Of a stretch of 64,000 nucleotides of DNA, positions 16,418-24,165 are shown in pieces. The number at the start of each line of letters is the position of its first letter. Position 1 is the stretch's first letter. The stretch is taken from assembly GCA_024195265.1 (NCBI GenBank), contig JAJLRJ010000007.1, forward strand, positions 30,427,128 through 30,491,127, in the 5' to 3' direction. The DNA is from Dendrophyllia cribrosa. Taxonomy: Eukaryota > Cnidaria > Anthozoa > Scleractinia > Dendrophylliidae. Under the pieces are notes generated by a model that worked only from the letters and a program-made list of their open reading frames with translations, was not told where the DNA came from and did no database searches. The position numbers and the translations under genes are program-made.

Positions 16418-17988
16418 ATGGCGAAGGGAGGCTTTTTTGTGCCCAGATTAACACCACTGTTCACCCCCAGCTTCATCCCTTGCGTTGCCTCCTGTAGATT
16501 GTTGTTATACCCGATCACGCTCTCTGTGTTGATAATCATGCGCGATGGCATGAGCCAGCTTCCAGGTGCTGTCGCAAAGTCTAGGCGCACTTTCGTTGCT
16601 TGGATGGCAAGCTGGTAACGCTGTACGCTTGTTGCGATGTCGTTCAGTATTATGGCCTCCTCTAGATGGGTGAGGAAGACTCTCTGCGTTTCGAACGCCC
16701 GGCCTCCTTTTCCAATGATGCTGCTGCGGGTTTTGGCCTGTGAACCAAGAATGCAGTACACAAAGGCCTCGATTGATTGGTTCATACGCGCGAGCCCTGG
16801 CTGTGTTAGCCCCTGTGCGTAATTTGGCACAAAGTGCTCGAACTGGGTGTCCGCCCCTTCGTCGTTGCGGACGTAAGATATTCCATTGGCTTTATAATTG
16901 GAGTATTTTCTGTCAGTGACGCGCTCATCATCGAACAGAGCTAGATCAGAGTCTGGATAAGTGTAATCGGTAGATGTTGGGCCATCTCCATAAACCCAAA
17001 TGTAGACATTCCCTAGACCGTGGTTCTTGCCATATGTGTGACGGAAGTCAGAACTGGGGTCGATACCGAACTCTATGCAAAGCTTCTTGTACGCGTCGAT
17101 GTTGTACTTGTTGTCTTTCTGGTTGAATGGGGGGTCGTCTGGCAAAGCACTCACGCTTTGTTCCCCACCCATCTGGTAGAGTATTCGCCTTGTTGTGAAA
17201 TAAACGTGAAACCGGTAAAACGACCGGAGCTGTGTGGTTAGGGATAGACTTGAGTTCTTATCGAAGAGAATGTCACGCGAGATTCCACAGCCGGTTGTTG
17301 CACACCACAGGGCGAAGGAGAGTTGTTGTGGCCAAAAGCTCATATGCGGGCCACCCATCCACTTTCGGCCATATTTGGCGGTTGTGAAGGATATCTGTGT
17401 GTCCCTGAATATGTTTCTGTATTTCGTTGTGAAATGCTCAGTTGGAGTGACATAGATCCTTTGCTCTTTGTCGTTCAAGATTGCGCCAATCATCATGTCT
17501 TTGTCTATTGTGGTGGAGAAAGCAATGGCCGGTATTGACTTTTCTGGTTGTCCCAACGATAACTGATAAGGGAAACCCCCATCATAGACAAGGCCAAGAG
17601 CGTCTCTTTCGGCGCCAGTCCAATCTTTGTGGGGCATTTCTGTGATTAGCCCCCATGAGCTAGGGGCCTTTTTGTAAAGCACTTCTCCTGTGGCGGTTTT
17701 GTGGTCGGCACCATACTCTACTTGCACTTCAAAATGGGACATATCGGCGGGAGGGAAACGCTTTTTGAAGTCTGAGAGCGCCTTTGCCTTGGCCGCGGCA
17801 GAGAGCTTTGCTGCCTCCGGCGAACTCAACCAAGCTATTTCAGGATCAGGGGGTGGTGGCTTATATGGAGGGTGGCTATTGACGTTTAGGTTTGAATTAA
17901 AAGGGGGTGGGGGTCCGTAATTGTGGCCACCGATGGAGATGCCAAGATTTGAATTAGGATTAAATCCACCAGGCCGTCTGCCAAACAT
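16393..17988 (-). CDS. Large conserved Polinton structural protein, 531 aa
   Basis: Function not established. It has a Gly/Asn/Pro-rich N-terminus (MFGRRPGGFNPNSNLGIS... and PPYKPPPPDPEIAWLSS, 1-57), an Ala-rich helix, and a long globular part with GGPHMSFWPQQLSFALWCAT (about 212), SFYRFHVYFTTRRILYQMGG, FVPNYAQGL...RMNQSIEAFV and GSWLMPSRMIINTESVIGYN near the end. I recognise this protein as widespread in cnidarian and mollusc Polintons. The size and its position between capsid-type genes suggest a virion protein, possibly host-attachment or internal (inference). The gene is intact and its start follows the box by 4 nt. Confidence 0.82.
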   Translation of the reverse strand: MFGRRPGGFNPNSNLGISIGGHNYGPPPPFNSNLNVNSHPPYKPPPPDPEIAWLSSPEAAKLSAAAKAKALSDFKKRFPPADMSHFEVQVEYGADHKTATGEVLYKKAPSSWGLITEMPHKDWTGAERDALGLVYDGGFPYQLSLGQPEKSIPAIAFSTTIDKDMMIGAILNDKEQRIYVTPTEHFTTKYRNIFRDTQISFTTAKYGRKWMGGPHMSFWPQQLSFALWCATTGCGISRDILFDKNSSLSLTTQLRSFYRFHVYFTTRRILYQMGGEQSVSALPDDPPFNQKDNKYNIDAYKKLCIEFGIDPSSDFRHTYGKNHGLGNVYIWVYGDGPTSTDYTYPDSDLALFDDERVTDRKYSNYKANGISYVRNDEGADTQFEHFVPNYAQGLTQPGLARMNQSIEAFVYCILGSQAKTRSSIIGKGGRAFETQRVFLTHLEEAIILNDIATSVQRYQLAIQATKVRLDFATAPGSWLMPSRMIINTESVIGYNNNLQEATQGMKLGVNSGVNLGTKKPPFAIWTVDRQR

Positions 17989-18013
17989 GATTGTATATAA
18001 TTATAATTTAAAA
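17989..18013 (-). promoter_or_regulatory. TATATAC-box promoter of the 531-aa gene
   Basis: Read leftwards: TTTTTAAATTATAATTATATAC then AATC before the ATG at 17988. It is part of a divergent pair with the rightward minor-capsid promoter. Confidence 0.62.
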
Positions 18014-18037
18014 AGTAATTATATACTCGCATCTGTC
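18005..18037 (+). promoter_or_regulatory. TATATAC-box promoter of the minor capsid gene
   Basis: TTTAAAAAGTAATTATATAC then 11 nt (TCGCATCTGTC) before the ATG at 18038. Confidence 0.62.
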
Positions 18038-18709
18038 ATGGTTGTGTTAACATTTGTCACGACTTCGAACCCCCACACGATCTATTTCGACCACGCACTT
18101 CCGATGCCAAATTACATACGGCTCATCTCTTGCTCAATTTTCAACTCGTGGCATAATTTGAAAGAAGAAGCAAAGATTTCACCAACAGCCCCTCCGCCTA
18201 ATGGTTCATCACGTGGTGCAACCTTACTTCCAGGACATCACTCTATTGAGAGTTTAGCGAAAGACTTTGAAAGCCTAAAAGACTATAACAGCCGTTTAAA
18301 TCTAACAATTAAAACAAACAGGCCATACGGGGTCATGGTCATTACGAATAACAGCAGCAGTGTTACGCTTAGTGACAATCTGGCAGAATTGCTTGGCATA
18401 AGACCTGTATTGATGCTAATAACCTTCGTCAAGCGTTTAAGGGCACCAAGCACTTACTTTATCCACTGTGATCTGGTTGATAAAGAACAAAACCTTCTCA
18501 ACGGTAAGCCTTCGACAGTTTTGGCTCGGTTTGATATTCGTGGAAAAGCTTTTGAGAAGGTTCATTACGAGACAACACAACAGAACGTCTTGCGTGACGT
18601 CTCGTCTGGCGAATTTGTTAACTCTATCACACTGTCAGTGAGAGATGAGAACAATGACCTCTTCAACTTCAATGGCGCGCCTTTGGAATTTGAAGTTGAG
18701 TTAAATTAA
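18038..18709 (+). CDS. Probable minor capsid (penton-like) protein, 223 aa
   Basis: Beta-rich and of the size expected for the single jelly-roll minor capsid protein of Polintons. Visible words are IYFDHALPMPNYIRLISCSI (about 14), a central SLAKDFESLKDYNSRLNLTI, TYFIHCDLVDKEQNLLNGKP (about 147-166), STVLARFDIRGKAFEKVHY and the ending VNSITLSVRDENNDLFNFNG...LEFEVELN. I assign it by resemblance to the proteins called PX or minor capsid in Polintons; the fold was not modelled. The longer open frame from 17921 crosses the divergent promoter, so the ATG after the box was chosen. It is followed 24 bp later by the 228-aa gene with its own box. Confidence 0.72.
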   Translation: MVVLTFVTTSNPHTIYFDHALPMPNYIRLISCSIFNSWHNLKEEAKISPTAPPPNGSSRGATLLPGHHSIESLAKDFESLKDYNSRLNLTIKTNRPYGVMVITNNSSSVTLSDNLAELLGIRPVLMLITFVKRLRAPSTYFIHCDLVDKEQNLLNGKPSTVLARFDIRGKAFEKVHYETTQQNVLRDVSSGEFVNSITLSVRDENNDLFNFNGAPLEFEVELN

Positions 18710-18733
18710 AAAATCATATATATACCCCACGCC
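18710..18733 (+). promoter_or_regulatory. TATATAC-box promoter of the 228-aa gene
   Basis: AAAAAATCATATATATAC then 8 nt (CCCACGCC) before the ATG at 18734. It directly follows the stop of the minor capsid gene. Confidence 0.64.
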
Positions 18734-19420
18734 ATGAGTTCTGCTAATGTGCTTCCATCGGCCCCCGAATACAGCGAGACACAACAGCTATACCCTATGC
18801 GTGAGATCACTCAAATCAATGCAGAAGACTTCCGGCTGAAAAAAATCTCTGACTTGCTGAAGGAGTTGTCTGATGAAGCCGAGCATTACAGACAAGTCGC
18901 AAAAAAATATAAACGAACCCAATCCTTAGTTCATTACTCGGCGGTTGGCCTTGGGTCGCTTTCTGTTGGGCTGTCATCAGGGGCCCTAGCCACTGCATTG
19001 ACTGGGTTCGGAATTATTGCAAGTCCAGCACTTGCCGGCGTCGCGACCCTCTGTGGGCTATCCTCTGTTGGCTTTACAGCTGCTAAAAAGCGATTAGAGC
19101 GAAAAGTGACAAAACACGAGAAAATCTACACACTGGCCCTGGCTAAACGCAACTCTGTCAATGATCTGGTCTCAAAGGCTCTGGAAGACAAGAGGATCAG
19201 TGATGCAGAATTCGCCATAATTACTCGTGAGGTGGAAAAATATCGCGAACTCAAAGCTGCAATCAGGGATGGTGTTAAGGCAAAAAAAGACGTTGCCACT
19301 CAAACACAAGCGCCAGACCTCGATAAACCCAAAAACGAACTTCGCAAGGAAGTCAAACAAGAGTTTCAAAAAAAGATAAGTCTTCTCACCGCAGCATCCA
19401 AGTCCGATTTGAGAGATTAA
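18734..19420 (+). CDS. Conserved Polinton protein with central hydrophobic hairpin, 228 aa
   Basis: Unknown function. A charged N-terminal helix (DFRLKKISDLLKELSDEAEHYRQ, about 32-54) is followed by a Gly/Ala-rich hydrophobic hairpin (about 68-112, VGLGSLSVGLSSGALATAL then ASPALAGVATLCGLSSVGF). A second helical part follows with KVTKHEKIYTLALAKRNSVN and DAEFAIITREVEKYRELKAA. The hairpin flanked by coils resembles membrane-remodelling or bacterial SMODS-like pore proteins only in outline. The family is one I recognise as abundant in coral-type genomes and associated with these elements. It ends just before an unusual repeat block. Confidence 0.76.
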   Translation: MSSANVLPSAPEYSETQQLYPMREITQINAEDFRLKKISDLLKELSDEAEHYRQVAKKYKRTQSLVHYSAVGLGSLSVGLSSGALATALTGFGIIASPALAGVATLCGLSSVGFTAAKKRLERKVTKHEKIYTLALAKRNSVNDLVSKALEDKRISDAEFAIITREVEKYRELKAAIRDGVKAKKDVATQTQAPDLDKPKNELRKEVKQEFQKKISLLTAASKSDLRD

Positions 19421-19463
19421 ATTCAGGTTTTAATCTACAAATCTTGAGGGAAAAATCCCGCCA

Positions 19464-19632
19464 ATAAATTACGAAGCGCCCCAAAAAACTTTTTCAAAAA
19501 ATAAATTCCGAAGCTCCCCACAAAAACTTTTTCAAAAAATAAATACCGAAGCGCCCCAGAAAAACTTTTTTCAACAAAGTTGGGGCGCTTCGGTATTTGT
19601 GGGGCGCTTCGGTATGTTCGAGAAGCTTCGAA
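19464..19632. repeat. Iteron-like block: three direct and two inverted copies of a CCGAAGCGCCCC core
   Basis: Copies of a 37-38-bp unit (core ACCGAAGCGCCCCA followed by AAAAACTTTTTCAAAAA) start near 19464, 19501 and 19539. Two reversed cores (TGGGGCGCTTCGGTAT) lie at about 19581-19597 and 19599-19614, and a palindrome TTCGAGAAGCTTCGAA at 19617-19632. Direct and inverted cores could fold into a strong stem. It lies between the stop of the 228-aa gene and the zinc-ribbon gene, so candidate roles are terminator/insulator, initiator binding site or operator for the early genes. Confidence 0.8.
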
Positions 19633-19723
19633 AAGTTGTAATTTTCTAAATACGGCCCGAAACACAACACCGGAAATCGCGGGAAACCCCCCAATTGAAA
19701 AAATGTAATCTCTAAATATAGAC
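19633..19723 (+). promoter_or_regulatory. Upstream region and variant box of the zinc-ribbon gene
   Basis: AAAAAATGTAATCTCTAAATATAGAC directly abuts the ATG at 19724 in parts: an A tract (about 19698), then TAAATATAGAC ending at 19723. It departs from the TATATAC consensus, which may mark a different temporal class (inference). Confidence 0.45.
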
Positions 19724-20389
19724 ATGACTGAGTTTGGCGCACGGCTCAATGAACTTGACAAAGAACACAAATTTGCCATCCTTCGCTCGCTATACGGCAG
19801 CGATTACACAAAAGAAATACACCGCTTGTGCCTGCCGGAAAAACTTTATCAGTTATGCGAAGATGTGGGGTTGGCAGAGATTGGGCAGCAATATCTACAA
19901 AAACATTACAATGACATGGAGATTGAACGCTGGGCCCGAAGACTCCTGTCTTGTTATGACTGTGGTGGCTCCTTTTTTCAATCAATCAATTCTTGTGAAC
20001 TTTATTGTAAAAGATGCGGCCGTGTGGAAGTGCTCGATGATGCTAAGGCATGTACACATCAAAACAATTTCCACAGACAAAGCCATCGGCCGGGACGAAG
20101 TTATGTATTTGGTTATGCTTTGAACCGGCTGATAAAAAAGCTCAAAATTCTGCCTGTGCAGTTGACTCTCGATCAAATCAATGAAACGAAACGTATCTTC
20201 AAACAAATAGAAGCTCAGCTTCCGAGAATATCTTATACGTTTGTGATCTACAAAATCCTGAACATTATAACACCGCTTGAAGCCCCGCAACGAGTGATTA
20301 TAAATTATCGTAGACAACAATGGATGTCTGATGCGATGATAATCAAAAACGAATTTTTATGGAATAATGCATTCAGAACTCTGGAGTAA
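19724..20389 (+). CDS. Zinc-ribbon protein, candidate VLTF3-like late transcription factor, 221 aa
   Basis: A zinc ribbon is visible at C77-x2-C80 and C95-x2-C98 (CYDCGGSF...YCKRCGRVE). A basic, aromatic segment follows (HRQSHRPGRSYVFGYALNRL, about 116-135), then two helices (QINETKRIFKQIEAQ and RISYTFVIYKILNIITPLEA). A central zinc ribbon followed by such a helical C-terminal half is the layout of the VLTF3 late transcription factors of poxviruses and other large DNA viruses. I infer, but cannot prove, membership. It is preceded by a variant promoter, unlike the uniform boxes of the structural genes, which fits an earlier-expressed activator. It overlaps the convergent nuclease gene by 17 bp. 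Confidence 0.72.
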   Translation: MTEFGARLNELDKEHKFAILRSLYGSDYTKEIHRLCLPEKLYQLCEDVGLAEIGQQYLQKHYNDMEIERWARRLLSCYDCGGSFFQSINSCELYCKRCGRVEVLDDAKACTHQNNFHRQSHRPGRSYVFGYALNRLIKKLKILPVQLTLDQINETKRIFKQIEAQLPRISYTFVIYKILNIITPLEAPQRVIINYRRQQWMSDAMIIKNEFLWNNAFRTLE

Positions 20390-21485
20390 GCATTGCCGCT
20401 TGCTTCATTAAAAAGGCTTCCAAAAAGGCCTTGTCATCGCCTGTGTTTGGAGTTGTGGCAGAGTCCTCGGTATAAGTATAATTTTTGATTCTTCCTTTTA
20501 ACTTTGATAGATTATCATGAAAACATTCAACAGACCTTTGAATGTCCCTCAAGAAATATGGTTTTTTAAACTCCCAAATTTCAGTGAGATCGAGTAATTT
20601 CCAAGCGAACATTGTAACAGGTTTTGGCCCTTCTCTACGCGGGTTAGAGAACGCTTCTTTCATAGCGTTTAAACTTAGAAATTCAGCATTTTCGTCACGT
20701 TCTGTGAACGTCATTCTTATTTTGCCATAATAAACCCAAATCTCTTTAGTGGCAATTAAACCCATGACATGTTCAAACAAAGCAATTGATTGTGTTGCTC
20801 CAAGATCAATAAGTTCGGCTTGATTGATCTTGATGTTTTGTTTGCTGAATAGATAACAGACCCTCCAGGCAAGAGTTGATTTATTTTTTGTCGTGTATGT
20901 TCTCCCGGCGTTGAGAAAAGAATTGTGAGCTAAACTTGGTTCAAGCTGTTTTAAAGAACACATTCTGAAATAGCCGTCAACAAACAAGCCTTTGGAGACC
21001 ATGTCACCACTCAAAGCAAGCCCTGTTTGTATCTGATCGCGATAATAGCTAGGAATTCTGTTCATCGCTATTTTTCGCTTGAACGGACACTTGAATTCTA
21101 ACAAATTTAATGTGTTATCTTTATTCATGAAATAACCGTCTGGACTACAAGTGACCTTTCGATAAAGCGGATGCTCGCTTGACAGATTAAGAGAAATGCT
21201 GTGACCAAAAACGGAAACAGAATGTTTTTGCTCAAAATACTTGCGTATAATCGGCTCAAACAGATTGCCCCAGGTACAAGCCGCATTGTTATGCATAACC
21301 GGGGGTTGAATTTTCTTTAAGAGCAAGCTTCTTCGCGTTTCGAACGGCGAAGTGGCTGTTAAAGCAGAGACTTCAGAAGCACCAATTGTATTTTGTCTGG
21401 CTGAGAGCCAGTCGGCGCTCTTTTGTTTCAGACCAGTGTTCCTCGATTTGAGAAAGTTCATGAAATCTTGTGTTGTCGCCATCAT
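20373..21485 (-). CDS. YqaJ/lambda-exonuclease-type recombination nuclease, 370 aa
   Basis: PD-(D/E)XK nuclease of the YqaJ/lambda-exonuclease family, which degrades one strand of linear DNA to allow strand-annealing recombination. With the Met at 21485 as residue 1: WLSAR (26-30), IGASEVSAL (34-42), WGNLFEP (72-78, E78), SPDGYF with D116, LEFKCP with E130 and K132, and YYRDQIQTG with Q151 and Q153. All expected active-site residues are present. The frame extends upstream to 21530, but a GTATACCA box precedes the ATG pair at 21485/21482. The ATG overlaps the stop of the upstream zinc-finger gene as ATGA, suggesting translational coupling. Such a nuclease is not part of the standard Polinton core. 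Confidence 0.86.
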   Translation of the reverse strand: MMATTQDFMNFLKSRNTGLKQKSADWLSARQNTIGASEVSALTATSPFETRRSLLLKKIQPPVMHNNAACTWGNLFEPIIRKYFEQKHSVSVFGHSISLNLSSEHPLYRKVTCSPDGYFMNKDNTLNLLEFKCPFKRKIAMNRIPSYYRDQIQTGLALSGDMVSKGLFVDGYFRMCSLKQLEPSLAHNSFLNAGRTYTTKNKSTLAWRVCYLFSKQNIKINQAELIDLGATQSIALFEHVMGLIATKEIWVYYGKIRMTFTERDENAEFLSLNAMKEAFSNPRREGPKPVTMFAWKLLDLTEIWEFKKPYFLRDIQRSVECFHDNLSKLKGRIKNYTYTEDSATTPNTGDDKAFLEAFLMKQAAMLTPEF

Positions 21486-22048
21486 TGGTATACGAAGGGT
21501 GAATGTTTTTTCAATTGGTGATAACCACACAACTCTGTTTGAAAATCTGCGAGTGATGTCTTACCTGCGATGAAATCAGAAACAAAGCTCAAATCTCGGA
21601 TCCTGGGTAAGGGGTTGAGAGCCTCCAGGCTTTTGTTTTTAAATGGTTCTTGTTCTTGAGCGTCAAGCCATGCATTCAGTTCATGCTGTCTGACATATGA
21701 CTCGGCAAAAACATCTCGAACAACCTCACGATGTATAAAAACTCGAGGGTTTCTTTTCACGGAAGGGCAACCATTTCTTAAGTGTCTGTTAACCGTTTGT
21801 ATAGACAATCTTCGATTGCAGTCGGGACAAAGCACTTTCGGGCGTTTTTCTGTTTTCAGATTCTTGCAAGCGTATTTTTGATGCTCAACAAGAGAATGAC
21901 CTTGGGTGAAGTTTAAACCACAATGTCTGCAAGGGTTGTATTCGAACGTCCCTTTGTTCTTTGCATATAATTCATCACCTTCTTTCAACTCAATCCCACG
22001 CATTTTCAAAAACGCAACGGCAGTCATTGGTTCGTTGACGAGGGGCAT
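21482..22048 (-). CDS. Two-finger zinc protein at right end, 188 aa
   Basis: Two Cys2-His-Cys-type fingers are seen: C40-x2-C43...H56...C61 (CRHCGLNFTQGHSLVEHQKY) and C74-x2-C77...H89...C94 (CPDCNRRLSIQTVNRHLRNG). The rest is charged and unrecognised. The first finger shares the CGxxFTQ...L..H pattern with the finger inside this element's PolB, so the two may share a DNA-binding role or origin. The ATG at 22048 follows a CATATAAAC variant box. Its stop overlaps the nuclease start as ATGA, so the two are probably co-expressed, suggesting a replication/recombination module next to the right terminus. Confidence 0.76.
   Translation of the reverse strand: MPLVNEPMTAVAFLKMRGIELKEGDELYAKNKGTFEYNPCRHCGLNFTQGHSLVEHQKYACKNLKTEKRPKVLCPDCNRRLSIQTVNRHLRNGCPSVKRNPRVFIHREVVRDVFAESYVRQHELNAWLDAQEQEPFKNKSLEALNPLPRIRDLSFVSDFIAGKTSLADFQTELCGYHQLKKHSPFVYQ
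21486..21504 (-). promoter_or_regulatory. GTATAC box before the YqaJ nuclease
   Basis: Read leftwards: CACCCTTCGTATAC then CA before the ATG at 21485. The box lies inside the end of the zinc-finger gene. Confidence 0.5.
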
Positions 22049-22133
22049 TGTCACGTTTATATGGAGGGTTTTGGATTTCTTCAATTGGTGATGCCTCGCT
22101 TGCCGTTGCGGGTGGGCTCGGGGAAAAACACAT
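21990..22133 (-). CDS. TIR-initiated short ORF at right end, 47 aa (doubtful)
   Basis: ATG at 22133 is the mirror of ATG 5462. The first 20 residues (MCFSPSPPATASEASPIEEI) are identical to the optional N-terminal extension of PolB, because both are encoded in the terminal repeat. After the repeat the frame diverges, ends after 47 codons, and overlaps the zinc-finger gene in another frame. It could be a leader upstream ORF or meaningless. Confidence 0.35.
   Translation of the reverse strand: MCFSPSPPATASEASPIEEIQNPPYKRDNAPRQRTNDCRCVFENAWD
22049..22074 (-). promoter_or_regulatory. Variant box (CATATAAAC) of the right-end zinc-finger gene
   Basis: Read leftwards: CCAAAACCCTCCATATAAAC then GTGACA before the ATG at 22048. 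It begins exactly where the right terminal repeat ends, mirroring the PolB promoter on the left. Confidence 0.5.
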
Positions 22134-22340
22134 TTTGACTCCCTCTTACGGGTGTTTGAGGACGGTTTATCCAGAGTAGTGAGTGGGGGAGGGTCTCAAA
22201 TGCGGTTTTTTGAGCTGATCGACAATTGTTTGCGCCGATAATCAATTTTTTCGAGCGAAGTGAGGAAAAATTGATTATCGGTGCAAAAAATTGTCGATCA
22301 GCTCAAAAAACCGCATTTGAGCCATCCCCCACTCACTACT
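22075..22340 (-). repeat. Right terminal inverted repeat of Polinton
   Basis: Mirror of 5255-5520, with 264 of 266 positions identical. It ends in ACTCACTACT followed by the TATCG duplication. Confidence 0.96.
22175..22340. repeat. Right terminal hairpin
   Basis: 166-bp near-perfect inverted repeat equivalent to 5255-5420, with loop CGAGCGAAGTGAGG on the top strand. Both copies keep the same loop orientation relative to the element end, so there is no flip-flop difference between the two termini here. Confidence 0.93.
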
Positions 22341-22345
22341 TATCG
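22341..22345. other. Right 5-bp target-site duplication (TATCG)
   Basis: Pairs with 5250-5254. The satellite resumes as CCAAATG. Confidence 0.92.
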
Positions 22346-23984
22346 CCAAATGTCAGAAAATATACAACTTAGTTGGATAAAAAGATTCTATAGAGCAAAA
22401 CAAAAGGAATTGTTTGGAGATAAAGTGCAGGATTGCAAGGATAGAAGTGGACTAAAGTTTAGTTTGAAATCAACGTTGCCTTTCTTTGTTTGAGAAGCAC
22501 TGTCAATCGTAGCGTTTATCTCAAACCAAACAGCGTCCGTTATAACCGCTCCGTATATTTTGAGCTTCTTCACTTAGTTGCATTTGCTTAGTTAATGTTT
22601 GTGAGATGGAGAAATAAATTGTTTATTGGTCATAACATTAAAGTCATCTGTTGGCTCCTAAGGTGCAATTATTGATGCAGAAACAGTACGAAGCCTGTTC
22701 ATGAATATCTCGGGTATCTTCGGCATCAGTCGCCGCACTTCGTATATACTCATTTCATAAATGAATACTGATGACACTGTTCCGCCAAAATAGTAAAATT
22801 TCCCTTGGCTTATTTCCACGTTATATCGCCAAATGCCAGAAAATATACAACTTAGTTGGATAAAAAGATTCTATAGAGCAAAACAAAACTAATTGTTTGG
22901 AGATAAAGTGCAGGATTGCAAGGATTGAAGTGGATTACAGTTTAATTTGAAATCAACGTTGCATTTCTTTGTTTGAGAAGCAGTGTCAATCGTGGCGTTA
23001 ATCTCAAACCAAAATGCGTGGGTTATAATCGCTCCGTCTACTTTGAGCTTCTTTGCTTAATTGCATTTGCTTAGTTAATGTTTGTGAGATTGAGCAATAA
23101 ATTGTTCATTGGTCATACCTTTTGAGTCATTTGTTGGCTCCTAAGGTGCAATTATTGATGCAGAAACATTACGGAGCCTGTTCGTGGATATTTCGGGTAT
23201 CTTCGGTATCAGTCGTCGTACTTCGTGTATACTCATTTCATAAATGAATACTGATGACACTGCTCTGCCTAAGTAGTAAAATTTCCCTTTGCTTATTTCC
23301 ACGTTATATCGCCAAATGCCACAAAATATACAACTTAGTTAGATCTAAAGATTCTATAGCTCAAACCAAAACGAAGTGTTTGGAGATAAAGTGCAGGATT
23401 GCAAGGATTGAAGTGGATTACAAAGTAGTTTAAAATCAACGTTGCCTTTCTTTGTTTGAGAAGCACTGTCAATCGTGGCGTTTATCTAAAAAAAAAGGTG
23501 TGCGTTATAACCGCTCCGTAAATTTTGAGCTTCTTCACTTAGTTGCATTTGCTTAGTTAATGTTTGTGAGATGGAGAAATAAGTTGTTTATTGGTCATAA
23601 CTTATGAGTCATTTGTTCGCTCCTAAGATGCAGATTATTGATGCAGAAACATAACGCAGCGTCCTCGTGAATAATTCGGGTATCTTCGGTATCAGTCGTC
23701 GTACTTTGTGTATACTCATTTCATAAATGAATACTGATGACACTGTTCCGCCTAAATAGTAAAATTTCCCTTCGCTTATTTCCACGTTATATCGCCAAAT
23801 GTCACAAAATATACAACTTAGTTGTATAAAATGATTCTATAGAGCAAAACAAAAGGAATTGTTTGGAGATAAAGTGCAGGATTGCAAGGATTGAAGTGGA
23901 TTACAGTTTAGTTTGAAATCAACGTTGCTTTTGTTACTTTGACAAGCAGTGTCAGTCCTGGCGTTTATCTTAAACCAAAATGCG
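22346..23984 (+). repeat. 483-bp satellite array (sat483), about 3.4 monomers
   Basis: The word TGTTTGGAGATAAAG recurs at about 22411, 22894, 23377 and 23860, exactly 483 bp apart. Each monomer contains TGAATACTGATGACACTG, the Polinton target CACGTTATATCGCCAAATG, and CAATCGTGGCGTTTATCTC-like words. No gene. The array ends inside a monomer where the sequence switches to sat137. Confidence 0.93.
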
Positions 23985-24165
23985 TGCGATTTCTATGAAA
24001 AGTGTACAAACGCACGTTTGGGGCCGTGCGGTACAAGTTTTGGTAAAATCTCACTTTTCCGCACACCAGATCTCAAAATCGTCGTACTGGCCTCAAATCA
24101 TCGCCAAATCGGGAAAACAGTGCGATTCCTATGAAAAGTGCACAAAACGCACGTTTGGGGCCGTG
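23985..24165 (+). repeat. Isolated sat137 fragment
   Basis: About 1.3 monomers (TGCGATTTCTATGAAAAGTG, GGGGCCGTGCGGTACAAG) fused to sat483 at the word AAAATGCGTGCGATTTC. The same fusion recurs at 25095, 41567, 42798, 54531, 62706 and 63950. Confidence 0.85.

Larger units (their letters stand above)
5255..22340 (+). mobile_element. Polinton/Maverick (adintovirus-like) element, 17.1 kb
   Basis: The element is bounded by 266-bp terminal inverted repeats starting AGTAGTGAGT and by a TATCG duplication. It carries the diagnostic set: protein-primed DNA polymerase B, retroviral-type integrase, FtsK/HerA-type packaging ATPase, double jelly-roll capsid protein and many small virion-like proteins. The gene blocks run PolB rightwards, nine genes plus an ATPase leader leftwards, two rightwards, two leftwards, three rightwards, two leftwards. 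The terminal repeats differ at 2 of 266 positions, so the insertion is young. The integrase has lost its C-terminus and a core segment. No adenovirus-type protease was found. Composition and coding density are unlike the surrounding satellite. Confidence 0.97.

Noticed and set aside
19435..19779. Leftward frame of 114 codons over the iteron block
   Set aside because: Its repeats (FGALRYLFFEKVF-like) simply mirror the DNA repeats. No promoter box.
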